Below the pieces are notes generated by a model that was not told the DNA's origin, made no database searches, and saw only the letters and a list, made by a program, of their open reading frames with translations. Made by a program: the position numbers and the translations under genes. Below are positions 52,307 to 62,089 of a DNA stretch of 64,000 nucleotides, piece by piece. The stretch covers positions 10,478,192 through 10,542,191 of the forward strand of contig OY848917.1 in the NCBI GenBank assembly GCA_963693285.1, given 5' to 3'. How positions within the stretch are numbered: the first letter of the stretch is position 1; each line of letters begins with the position of its first letter. Source of the DNA: Xestospongia muta. Its lineage: Eukaryota; Porifera; Demospongiae; Haplosclerida; Petrosiidae.

Positions 52307-55010
52307 TAGGGGGGCTCCAATAAGCAAAGATATTGACAATGCACATGTATTACTGGCAAACGTAATTTTAATTGCTTGAGATAAAATGAGTTATCAAAAC
52401 TTTCCAAAATATTTTTTTCTTCTGGAATTAACAGAAACAAAATCAGTAGCAATACAAGTCAAGTCTAAAATGACTGACTTATCCACATATAATAAAAATA
52501 CATTGTTTAGTCAACATTCTGTCATAGTAGTCCTTAAAAAGGTTTTTATTCTACGTAGAGAAGAGAATGACCGTTCTGAAGAAGCAGTAGTCACTGGAAA
52601 TGTATAATAAAGTTTCAAGAGCTTGTCCACTTCACTCAACATAGACTTGTATATAGTACTAGTATTCATGGCATCTGATATTGTTCGAACACTTGTAACC
52701 CTTGTTATTTCATTATCTCCTACATTTTGTACCATATCCTTCACAAGAGACAGATGGGTTTTCAGTCGTTCGAGATCAATATCATTTTCCAGATATATGT
52801 GAAGACTAGGGTCAAAAGAGTCATTTAGTACTCCATTGCCAGCATTTATAAGGAGTTCTTCTATCTGTGTGACAATCTTTAGATCATCGTGAGTGAATCT
52901 TCTCTCAATCTCACCTGCTGCTGGATCTAAAATCTCATAGTATGAATGACGATATCTTGATTTAGGACAATCGAAATAATGAGGCTGAGATCCTTCATCA
53001 TATCGCTTTGGTGCTTTTCTTTGCCGAGGGAGACAGGGTTCATTTGTGAGACTATAACTTTCTTGACAAGCAAGTTCATAAAAGTGATCAAAGTGTTCCT
53101 CGCTACGGAGAGATTCCAGATGTGAACGCAACAGTCTAGCTCCATTTAAAGCCTCTTGTACAGTTAAGTCTACTGATTGCAAATTGATGGACAATTGTTC
53201 TGCTAAAGAAAACACCAGGTAAGCTAACTTCAGGGCAAAATAGATTTCGAAGCTCCTCATCTGTGTTAATAACCCACTAGCTTTTGCTGCGTACTCGTCA
53301 TGGCCCAATTGAATTTCCTCTAAAGCAGTGATTAAAACTTTGTAATTACAGAGTATGCTATTGATGGAAGAGTGTCGAACAGTCCATCTAGTAGGACATA
53401 CCACCCTAAGAGAAGGTGTGGTCTCACCAGTATTGATGGTAATGTCTTTCTTAATGGAATCAAATAAAGAGAGTCTCTTAGGAGAGAAACGAATTAGCTG
53501 CACAAGGCTGTAAATGAAGTCCATAACATTTCTGATCAGCACACAGGAATTAGTGACATCTTTTAAGCAGAGATTTAGATTGTGAGCGAGGCAATGTACA
53601 TAAAAGGCTTTAGAATTTTCCCGTTTCAGCAAAGCTTGGACCCCATTGTTGGCACCACTCATGCTTGATGCACCGTCAAATGCTTGTCCCCGGCATTGAG
53701 CTATTGGAAGAGCACATCTAATTAAAATATCCTTTATTGATGAAAAAATGGTGGCTGATTTAGTATTTGGTAGCTGAAACGGGCCAAGAACATCTTCATG
53801 AATGAGGTAACTCTCATCCACCCATCGAATACAAAGTGACATTTGCTCATTACGAGAGATATCAGTTGCTTCGTCTGCGAGAATTGAGAACCACAAGGCT
53901 TTCCTAATATTCACCAGAATTGATCTCAGAATGAATTGTCCCATCATTGTTATCAATTCATTGCTAATATCAGGAGAAATATCCTCTCTTTGATGAAGCC
54001 ATGACTCCATGCCTGGATTATCTTCTGACTGCAAGAGTAGCTGGTTCAAATTACCCTCAAAAGAGTTCTTATCCTCATGGTGTCCACGTAATGGTAAACC
54101 TTGTCTAGTAAGATAGGAAACTGCTCTAAGAAGTTTCATCAGCATTTTGCGATGAAATAATTGCTCACTATCTAATTGCTTGTTCAAAAGACTATCCACC
54201 CCAGGTGAAGACTGCCGAGCTCCATGTTTTAGTACAGCTTCAGCATGCATACTAGAACTTTCATGATCACGAAACCGTTCTTTAGCTTTCTTCAAATTTT
54301 TAAAGGCATTTTTGACAAATGCTGGTTTATAGTTCTTAGAAAAAGTCAAGAAACCTTTTAATTTTGCCTCCGGACAAATGCAACAATAGATTTTGAGTGT
54401 TGACGAGCACACACTTATCCATGGAAACTCTTGGAACCAAGAAGGTTGTATGTGTCTAGCATATGTCTTCAATTGTTTACCTTTGTCTTTATGAGTGTAC
54501 GTGTCACCTGTATTGAATATGCTAGGTGGATGATGAGCACTGGCTTTGTCAACACAGCATGGGGATTGACAGGACTCATCCAATGACTCCATTTGTATTT
54601 CACGCTGCTCAGATGCTTCTAATTCATCTCTAGCTCCATCAGTGGACACTGCACCTATAAATAGAAAGTGAAAATAATCCACTAGGCTAAGACAAAGCGC
54701 TTAATGAAATTCAAAACTTACTCTCAGCAGCCTCTTGGATTTGAATAGATCCCAGATCCTGAGTGCTATTTCCTTTCTTGGCAGGAGTAAAACTCAGCTT
54801 TAGTTGTCCTTTCATACAAGCCATCTCATGACGTGTGCTAAAACGTGTAACACAACTCTACTCTAATTAGTGCACACAATCAATTATTCAAATTGGCAAC
54901 TGCCCCCAGTTAGTGCATCATTATGCATGCTAGAGCTAGGCACTGGACATACAACCTAGGTTAGTAAGCCTAAAAAATCTAGGGGGGCTCCAGCCCCCGG
55001 AGCCCCCCTG
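52307..55010 (-). mobile_element. hAT DNA transposon nested in the gypsy gag
   Basis: Ends carry inverted TAGGGGGGCTCC (52307-52318) and GGAGCCCCCCTG (54999-55010). The right end forms an extra hairpin (54981-55009). A transposase gene fills most of it. The flanks should show an 8-bp target duplication, but ATTTAGGG and TTTCCTAC do not match, so either the end assignment is off by a few bases or flanking gag was deleted. Confidence 0.65.
52511..54824 (-). CDS. hAT transposase (TTF-type zinc finger), two exons, premature stop near C-terminus
   Basis: Exon 1 is 54824-54722, starting MACMKGQLKLSFTPAKKGN, with donor GTAAGT in phase 1. Exon 2 is 54654-52511. The product is about 748 residues, normal for this group. 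Exon 2 has a TTF-type zinc finger (WFQEFPWISV...YCCICPEAK...F..HESSMH), the catalytic core with LADEATDISRNEQMS (first Asp) and CRGQAFDGASSMSG (second Asp), and the dimerisation region FPVTTASSERSFSSLRRIK (Glu). It ends MTEC then TGA, where family members read MT.ERL.N; the following frame reads LNNVFLLYVDK, so the stop truncates the last helix by about 40 residues. The change is consistent with a CGA to TGA mutation. Otherwise the frame is intact, suggesting recent activity. Confidence 0.82.
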
Positions 55011-55057
55011 TTTCCTACGCCAACAAAATTCACTATCAATTCACCTTGATTCCGTAC

Positions 55058-55372
55058 TCACGTATGAAAATTGTACCGCTGAACGATAATGGATGGTGCG
55101 GGTGAGTAATGTTTCTTGATAAGTGCCACAAGGTCATCATACAATTTATCACCTGGTTTGTCTGGTACTACCAGATTACAAGCTAACAAATATACCTCTG
55201 GACCAGCTACTGTTAACAAGGTAGATTGACACTTGGCTTCTGTTATTATGTTGTTCACGATAAAGTAATGTTCTAACCTCTCAACATAGGTAGACCAATC
55301 TTCGGTTGCTGGATCAAAACACTCAACTCTCCAGTGAATAGGCATCGAATAAGTTTTTACCCTTGTCTCCAT
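55058..55372 (-). pseudogene. gypsy gag, N-terminal part
   Basis: Opens METRVKTYSMPIHWRVECFD and contains WSTYVERLEHYF, a typical gag capsid start. The frame stops at a TGA after YNFHT, but gag-like sequence (VRNQGELIVNFV) continues past the stop in the same frame until the hAT end. Confidence 0.7.
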
Positions 55373-55373
55373 A

Positions 55374-55542
55374 TGAGGTAATCTGAGACCATGCTAACGA
55401 ACAACCAAGATTAGAGAAGATTGACAACAACTTATTTACAAGAAAGGAATGACTAGCTCAACACATGCTCTGAGCGCATGCTCAGAAAAAACATAAACAT
55501 TACATAATCAATAATAAGTAATTAAACACACAAATTATTACA
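55374..55542 (-). repeat. 5' LTR of the gypsy element
   Basis: 169 bp and about 95 percent identical to the other LTR by eye, differing by an 11-bp deletion (one TTACATAATCA unit) and several substitutions. The gag ATG begins only 2 bp inside, so a primer-binding site would have to overlap the gag start. Confidence 0.88.
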
Positions 55543-55702
55543 GTGTTACAGATATACAGCAAATCGACAAATGACAAGATGGTGTTGAGGTTAGCTGGGA
55601 AAACAAGTACAAGTTGTTCTTTCATCATGTACAGTGACAAACAGCCATGAGATATTTCCCACACAGACTGGTCACTATGTAGGAATTAAATACCCCAAAT
55701 TG
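55543..55702 (+). pseudogene. P2X7-C-like pseudogene, 3' piece downstream of the LTR element
   Basis: Immediately after the right target duplication the frame reads RYTANRQMTRWC, stop, G, stop, LGKQVQVVLSSCTVTNSHE and IFPTQTGHYVGIKYP, the RYTAYRQ..RW..G.LG...R.V.PSC...I...FP...G.Y.G..Y end of the same domain. It continues the middle piece at 49411-49676, showing that the 5.9-kb element is an insertion in this gene copy. Two in-frame stops are substitutions inside the coding part. Confidence 0.6.
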
Positions 55703-56480
55703 TTGTAATGATTTTTCAACATTTACATGCATATTAATTATCATGAAATTTTTTCTTATGTTCTGATATTGCTTTACCTTTCTTGGGATGGGAAAAGCAA
55801 TCGCTTTATGGTGGTGGAACTATATTCATGCTGGTGTCATGCCCTTCATTTCTCCTGGCCAACTCGATGGCTTCTTTTAGAATTTCCTTGACATAATCTA
55901 CATATAAAAAAATTAACAGATGACAAATTACATAATACAAATGAACTCACTGAAAGTTGGTGGTTCTAGTATTTTTTTACTACATATCCTCCTTTCTTGT
56001 ACTTTGGAATGGAAATAGCAAACTGTTCCATGCCTGATTTAATCTTAGCAAGCTGTCTCTTAGAAAATGCATAGGTGCAAATAGTGTTGTATATATTGAT
56101 TTAAATAATAAATCATAATTTAACTACTCCAATCTTGATTATATTCCCTTAAGTTAAAAAGCAGTTGATTTTGGCAGGAAATAGATCATGACACTAAGAA
56201 AACCTTCTAAAGAAGAAGTCTGGTAGAGGAGAGAGTTTCTTTATGTCTTTTAAAAACCAATTGTCTCTTATCAGAGCTTCCACTTTTTCACTAGCTTTGG
56301 TGTCTAAATTAATAAAAATACATAATGTAGAGATTTCGCATCACTTATGGAATTTCAACCATTTTTTTGACCAGATAGATGTCCATGTAAGCAATTGCTA
56401 AATAATGGCCATGTTTCTTATGCTTGTTGTGAATGTGGATGAAAATAGACAGCCACTTTGCCTCAATGAGATCTCCATCT
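55703..56480. other. No gene recognised
   Basis: AT-rich. Probably the 3' flank of the P2X7-C-like copy and the 3' end of the DDE-transposase fossil to the right. Confidence 0.35.
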
Positions 56481-56491
56481 CCATTATGAGT

Positions 56492-57746
56492 TTAAACAGT
56501 TGACCAGTATAAGTGGTTGTTAATACTCTTTGTCCAGCTTCCAATAATGTCACAGTCTTTATCTTTAGCTAAAGCATCAAGTTTTTTCAATGTCCTATAC
56601 CGAAGGTTTGTCATGCAATGATAACTTATTTTTACCTTTAGCAATATGCCAGATATTATAGCGATGATTGGTTTCTGGTAGGTTTTTTCCTTACCCATTT
56701 GCTGATTTGGCTATGTCTGTCAGTTACGAGAGTGCCAACCTTAAAACCTTGTTGAAGTTTATTAACAGCTCTTTACAAATCCCTCCTTTTCCATATGGTA
56801 ATTACTTTTGACTTCATTACTTTAAAATGTAATTTGCAAGTATGCAGTTAAGTTGCTTCAATATCATAAATATATCTTAGCTTACCTGTACAAGCTGTGC
56901 ATCCAAAACATTGGGTTTCTCCAAATCAAGTGTAGCTGCCATATTTTGCCAAATGACCCAGACTATCTGCTCTTCCATCACCTCCAATAACCAGAGACAG
57001 ATTACTCTTCTTTTTTTCTTCTAGAATTTGAGTCCTCTTTTGGCTCCATATATTTTCAATGGCTGGGTATAAAAACCATTGCTGATGGTTAGTAAAAGTC
57101 CTGCTTGTGATTGATTGGCAGTTCATACTTTCCAAAAGTCTTAGAGTTTGTTTAGTCAGGCATCCAGAAATAAGAATAGATGCTGACAGAAGAAGATTAC
57201 CAGAAGGAATACCTATTCCAGCTATAAACAAAGTCACATAAATCACAGGTTTGCTTTATTTGTAAAAATGTTCCAATGACATGTTTTAATATGATTGTCT
57301 CTGAATTGCAGACAAGACATTTCTTGAACAAAACAATTGGGAATCTTCATAAACAATGTACTTAGACTGTTCCATTATATTGGTCTAACTCTCTATAAAG
57401 GCAAAGAAAATAATAATTTTAATCTTAATGCATACATACTCATCCATGAATTCAGAAATGTCTTCACTCGTCAGTGGATCATATGAAATATCCAATTGGT
57501 TGTCATGACTTGTATCTGTGTGGCATGAATGCAAGCCATCATTTATAAATGATGGCAGCTCCTTCATTTAAGGTCACTATGATCAAATGTAATCAAATCA
57601 CATTGAATTCCAATATCAGACGTGAAAGATATCTTTTTACATGAAAGATATGTTTTGAGGACTTTGAACGTGTTACTTGTATTGCGAACAAATGAACACA
57701 CTTGAATTCCTGCATCCTGAACGTCACATTTTACTTGAGGTCCCAC
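56492..57746 (-). pseudogene. Decayed DDE-type transposase gene (family not named)
   Basis: Minus-strand pieces in order: 57746-57567 (DAGIQVCSFVRN...IGIQCDL), 57567-57385 (short acidic), 57246-56926 (IPSGNLLLSASILISG, then FTNHQQWFLYPAIENIW and LVIGGDGRADSLGHLAKYG), a frame-broken piece at about 56830-56700 ([10 protein letters not shown], and a [12 protein letters not shown] end), and 56698-56492 ([28 protein letters not shown]). GDGR.DS.G..AKYG, then TDRH..I.KW.R, then H..D.WH.AKG..KKL is a DDE-type order. The family is one I have seen as an uncharacterised, sometimes THAP-linked protein in cnidarians and fish. Frame shifts separate the pieces. Confidence 0.5.
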
Positions 57747-58089
57747 AAACTTCCAAAACAGTATAGATATGTATCAAAAATCTATTGGTTCTTACTTGTC
57801 TTGGTTCTTCTGACTTCTGCTCTCACAATCTATCTTTTTGTCATTGTCAACAATTACTTCAGTCATGTTCTTTAGCATCTACACAATGCATAAATGTAAT
57901 GCTGGTTTGACTCTATAACCAATATCTTTTAGACTAACAACCAATATGCCACATCGATTATCAATAATAATCAATAATAATAATGATGTACATATTAATG
58001 ATTGGACATACATTACTTCAACATACATTACATTAATTCCGCTCTTCATTCCGAAGTGTCCATGCCTCCTTAATACACAATGCAATATT

Positions 58090-58430
58090 GTCAATGTGGA
58101 ATGAGGTCACCAAATTGTTATGGTGGCTATGAAGTCATGGTCTGCTGTCAAGAGGGCACCTTTCTGTTGTACTGGCCTTGTTTCCAATTCCATTGCAGCT
58201 GTGGTGCTCATATGCCCAGCATCACCCATGGATAAGTGTACATTATAAGGAGGTAGGGACACTTCCTTTGATTGCTGGTCAACATCTGTCTTGCCATAGC
58301 ACTACTTGAGTTCATTTACATGGATGTTTTTCTGTTGACAACCAGTTTATAGTTAACTGGACTATGTTAGCTGGGCTAGTTTGTCAATAATGGTGTATGG
58401 TCTGCTATTGCGATCCACATGTTTATTGGT
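58090..58430 (-). pseudogene. LTR-retroelement pol 3' tail fragment
   Basis: Minus strand: NKHVDRNSRPYTIIDKLAQ, VNYKLVVNRKTS, then in a shifted frame HVNELK followed by YGKTDVDQQSKE. R.YTII.KL...NY.L....... HVN.LK matches the segment after integrase in gypsy-type pol. The neighbouring frame 58669-58436 (KYEEHTLPLRKKVV) may be its upstream part but is unassigned. Confidence 0.4.
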
Positions 58431-58996
58431 GTGTTCTAACTAGAATCTACACATATTATTACCATTCTGATCTGGAACACCAATTTCATAATTTTTTGTC
58501 TGTTTTCTGTGATAACGGAACCCAGTGAGTCTACTACTACTACATCTTTTTCACATGTAGAGCTTACAACTTTTTTTCTTAATGGTAATGTATGTTCCTC
58601 ATACTTAAATGGATATAATACTGTCCTAAGTGGAATAGATATAAAGTCAGTTTGCAGGTTTGAAGCCATTCAATTCTTGTCAAGGCATAAACTTTTTTGA
58701 TAGCTACTATATAAATATTATTCATTATATCTTAGAAACATGTTAATAGATTACTAAGACAACGTGTTGCTAGTGTATTTTGTAATTTAGTTATTTTGCA
58801 CTAATTTCCAGTTAGGGACTTTGACATGCAGTTGTCTTGTTGACTAGTAATCCTTATAGGAATCTGGCATTATATTGTCCTCTTTGGGTGACTAAACAAT
58901 GATATAACCTTCACACTAGTCTCTAACCAAAACTTTTAATATTGTTATGTAGAGTACAATCTCGATACCATTATTAATATATTTATCATTCTCTAG

Positions 58997-59118
58997 ATCA
59001 CACTATATCATTTCCAACTGAAGTACTGGAACTGCTATTTGCTAACTTATCATTTACTGATCTATATCATTGTCAGTTAGTATGTCACAGATGGAATGAC
59101 ATTATATCAAGAGATGGA
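58997..59118 (+). CDS. Isolated F-box exon
   Basis: CTCTAG acceptor, then in phase 1 HTISFPTEVLELLFANLS, FTDLYHCQLVCHRWNDII, SRDG and donor GTAAGT. FP.EVLELLF..LS..DL..CQLVC..WN.I is a textbook F-box that docks a protein to SKP1 in SCF ubiquitin ligases. The exon is undamaged. No further exon (leucine-rich, WD or other substrate domain) is recognised in the flanks, so it may belong to a gene with distant exons or be an orphan. Confidence 0.7.
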
Positions 59119-59129
59119 GTAAGTCATGA

Positions 59130-59870
59130 TGATGCATTTGTCATTCATGTATATACATGTGCAATGTACTTGATGATTGGTAATGTTAGAAATTGTGTTT
59201 GATGTGTGAATTAGCAGTATAATGATTAAGATGTAATCACAAAGTTCTGGCTAATTTTTAAAGTTCTGGTAGAATTTCTTTGAACCTCGCCTCTCTTTGC
59301 ATCTAACCTTCTTGTATGATGTTGCCTAGCAACATCATTTAATAAATAATTGACAAGGTATAGTCAAGCGATAAACTCTTCACATTCAAAACAGTGACCA
59401 CTTTGTTTACTTAATGTTTGTTTGATTGCTAAATCATAGCTCCAAACAATATTTAGTAAAAAAAACACATTTGAAATAGGACAATATCTTTTTACAAGTT
59501 GATAATAGAAGATTCATGTTTATCAAGAAGTTAAAACATCAAAGATTTTTAACAAAGCTTATCAACTTCAACATAGTTAAATTGTTAATTGAGAAGACCT
59601 TGCCCTTCTTCTTGTCTTCCTTGCTCTACATCTGCTACTCTTAGCATCAAGGTCACCATTAGCCTTTGGGCATTCTTTTATGTTACATGTAAGAACAGAA
59701 GTAAAATACAAGATTGTCTCATTGTCTGTAAGTATTAAACAGTTATAAGTAGTGGTGACCGATAGTACTACTATCACTATCACGATCAATAGTTGCAAAA
59801 TAATAATGATAGCAATAGTATCGTAATCATATATAAATTTCAACAAATAGTTCAAAATCAAAACACTAAA
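59130..59870. other. No gene recognised
   Basis: AT-rich. The minus-strand frame 59861-59577 is a low-complexity Ile/Leu-rich run followed by an Arg-rich end and shows no family features. Confidence 0.4.
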
Positions 59871-59879
59871 TAATAAGAA

Positions 59880-60600
59880 AGTTTATACTTTGAAAACAGT
59901 CAGTCAACGCGGGTTCTAAGGAAGAGTCTATCCAAAGAAAGTCCTCATTGTTGAAGACCTGCCTCAAGCTCTTCTGTGATATTCAGTCCTGTGTGGGAGT
60001 TTGGAAACTCCTTTGTCTCCAACAAGTGGCTCTGTAATGAGAAGTCAGTGGCAAGGTAATGGACTGTTAGACTAATATATGCATGTTTGGCTCATGGAGT
60101 CCATAAATTGGTTCTGCATGAACGATATTTGACAGAGCCCAAAAGATTCCCAACACACTTTTTCTCTGTTTCAAACATTTGGACCAAGTATTTAGTGGAA
60201 AGCATTTTCCTGTCTGGTGGAGTATAGAGTGGTTCAAACTTACTAGCCATTGTATGAAATCCCTTATCATTTATAGTGCCTATTGTTTGCATATTTTTTG
60301 CAATAAAATAACATATTGACTGTGTCAGTGCATTCCACTGCACTGATGACTTTAGCATTAGTGTGGATTGTTTAAACATGTCTTTGACAGACTGTTATGT
60401 ATCATCTACATTCTTTACCATCGTACCTGTTCTTTATCAGATTGCAGTAAAACTAAACTCTGCTCTATGGCTCGACTCTAGATGGTATCGCAAATTGGTG
60501 GTATTTCCAGCATACTTGAGCACCTTTGAACAGAGCTTACAGTGCACGTGTGTTCTTTTCTTTTTATCTGGTTCCACAAATTTGCCTGTTTAAATTTATT
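59880..60600 (-). pseudogene. BED-finger hAT transposase pseudogene, 5' part
   Basis: Minus strand from 60600: GKFVEPDKKKRTHVHCKLCS, KVLKYAGNTTNLRYHLESS (BED zinc finger, C..C...H...H-like), then 60379-60092 QSICYFIAKNMQTIGTINDK, GFHTMASKFEPLYTPPDRKM (hAT N-terminal helices), then TNLWTP, AKHAYISLTVHYL and later FPNSHTGLNITEEL. The order is that of ZBED-type hAT transposases. Stops and frame changes (near 60090 and 59930) kill it, and the catalytic half is absent. Confidence 0.6.
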
Positions 60601-60609
60601 AGTAGTAGT

Positions 60610-61070
60610 ATAATTCTCAATCATGCATTATAATAATTACCATCTTCTGCAGGAAATCGAAAATAGTTCCATACCTTACTAGTAGTCCCTACCAAGGTGA
60701 AAGTTCACTTTTCTTTGGTGTCAAAACATCTGAGGTTGAACTGGAAGCCAGTATTTGTTTTTACAGCTGCACAATATAATCTTTAGACAATTCACACGTG
60801 TCAATTAATGTGCACATGCATGCATGCATGTATAGTGAGTACACTTGGGAGGGGGCTTGATAGCTAGTTAATTAACTATTATGATCACGATTGTTATTTA
60901 CTATTGCAATTATCGCATATATCAATACTCTCACTCAGCACTAGTTTTAAATGAGAAATCATTTTACGATTGTTTTTAACCCTTTTAATGCTCACTGTTA
61001 TCATTGTGCCTACATAAGGTTCATTAATAAAAAAAATTATTGTCCAGTTACTACATTCCTCCCTTTATAA
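60610..61070. other. No gene recognised
   Basis: AT-rich with CATG repeats near 60815-60835. No coding pattern. Confidence 0.35.
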
Positions 61071-61079
61071 GAGTTAACT

Positions 61080-62079
61080 AAAGGAGCAAAATGATCAACT
61101 GGTTTCCTAGTTTGAGTTAAGCACCAAATCAGTGAGCTGGCAAAGTATCTATTATTGTGAGGTAATGTATCACAATTGGTCCACATGATGGTGCATGATG
61201 ACACAAGCCTCTGTTTGCACTTGGTACAATAAGGGTCTCGTCACCTGATCTACTTTTACTGGGATCCATTTTTAGAACCACTGTAGTTTTGAGAATACAG
61301 TTTGTCACCTACTTTAAATTTATGTGGGTGATTATGTGTGCAAACTTGTTTTTCCTTCTTTGTAAGAATATTTGAAGCATCTAAGTGGATTTGATCCAGA
61401 CATATTCTTTGTCTCCTCCTCATTAAAGTTCAGCTGGGGAGAGTTCAGTTGTACATTCTTGTGGTGTTGTCAAATAGGTGAAGAGAAACTTTTATATACG
61501 AGATTTCACACTTCCTTGTAGCTTGCTGACGGTACTTTTGAAAGTTTCAACATCTCTTTCACTAACCCATTGGGATTCCATAAGTTGTTTTAAATGGTTT
61601 TAAGAGTCTCTATGGTTGTTTCTGACAACAGTGAATTTATAATGTGCACTTTAATCCATTTAGAATTGGCATTAACTAGCAGTAAGAATATGTGTCTTAA
61701 AAAGGGACCTGAAAGGTCATTATGAACTCTTGCCCAGGATCTGCTAGGCTATTCCCAAAAGATGAAGTAGTGGCTTAGGTGGAGCAGGTCGGTGTAGTTG
61801 ACTGACTTGACAACCTTACACTTTATGTTGTATGTCTGTATCCAATCCTGGCCACAACACATAACAGTGAGCTTAGGCTTTCATTTTACTGGTGCCAGGA
61901 TGAGTATCATGTAGTTGATCTTGTACAATATATCTTACCTGGGGTGGCACAATTACACGAGATTCCCAAAATACACACCCATCTATTAAACTCAGTCCAT
62001 TACATTGTTTGAGGTATGGGTGGAGGAGATCAGAAATCCATAACAAACATGTAATAAACATTATTATATAATTGAACAC
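61080..62079 (-). pseudogene. Decayed gypsy-type integrase
   Basis: Minus strand: 62079-61873 includes DGCVFWESRVIVPPQVR, then LHDTHPGTSKMKA (integrase zinc module GC..WG.RVI.P...R......H..HPG..RMK), then in broken frames HCYVLWPGLDTDI (VWWP.LD.DIE), RPAPPKPL, WARVHNDLSGPF-like, NANSKWIKV, ETFKSTVSKLQG and KFLFTYLTTPQECTTELSP (TYR.TP...TG.SPAEL). The order is complete, but at least five frame breaks or stops occur. It has what the element at 49682-55542 lacks, but it is a separate and older insertion. Confidence 0.6.
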
Positions 62080-62089
62080 TTTTTAAATC

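Larger units (their letters stand above)
49682..55542 (-). mobile_element. Ty3/gypsy LTR retrotransposon, minus orientation, lacking integrase, with nested hAT
   Basis: LTRs at both ends begin TGAGGTAA and end ATTATTACA. The 5-bp target duplication GTGTT is at 49677-49681 and 55543-55547. In element order: gag start 55372-55058, nested hAT, gag zinc knuckles in 52452-51949, protease (MELDTGASVSLIS) and RT N-terminus in 51961-51200, RT YLDD and RNase H pieces 51080-50703 and 50654-50439, a tail 50306-49932, then polypurine tract and 3' LTR. Stops and frameshifts interrupt gag and pol, and no integrase domain lies between RNase H and the 3' LTR. Confidence 0.88.

Noticed and set aside
52386..52607. 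Plus-strand 73-residue frame
   Set aside because: It is antisense to the end of the hAT transposase and the gag boundary, with no domain.
55374..55400. Canonical tRNA primer-binding site next to the 5' LTR
   Set aside because: Only TGGAGACAAGGG near the gag ATG could serve, and I cannot match it to a specific tRNA end by eye, so I did not annotate it.
59577..59861. Minus-strand 94-residue frame with hydrophobic start and Arg-rich end
   Set aside because: Low complexity, no family pattern, flanked by AT-rich noncoding sequence.
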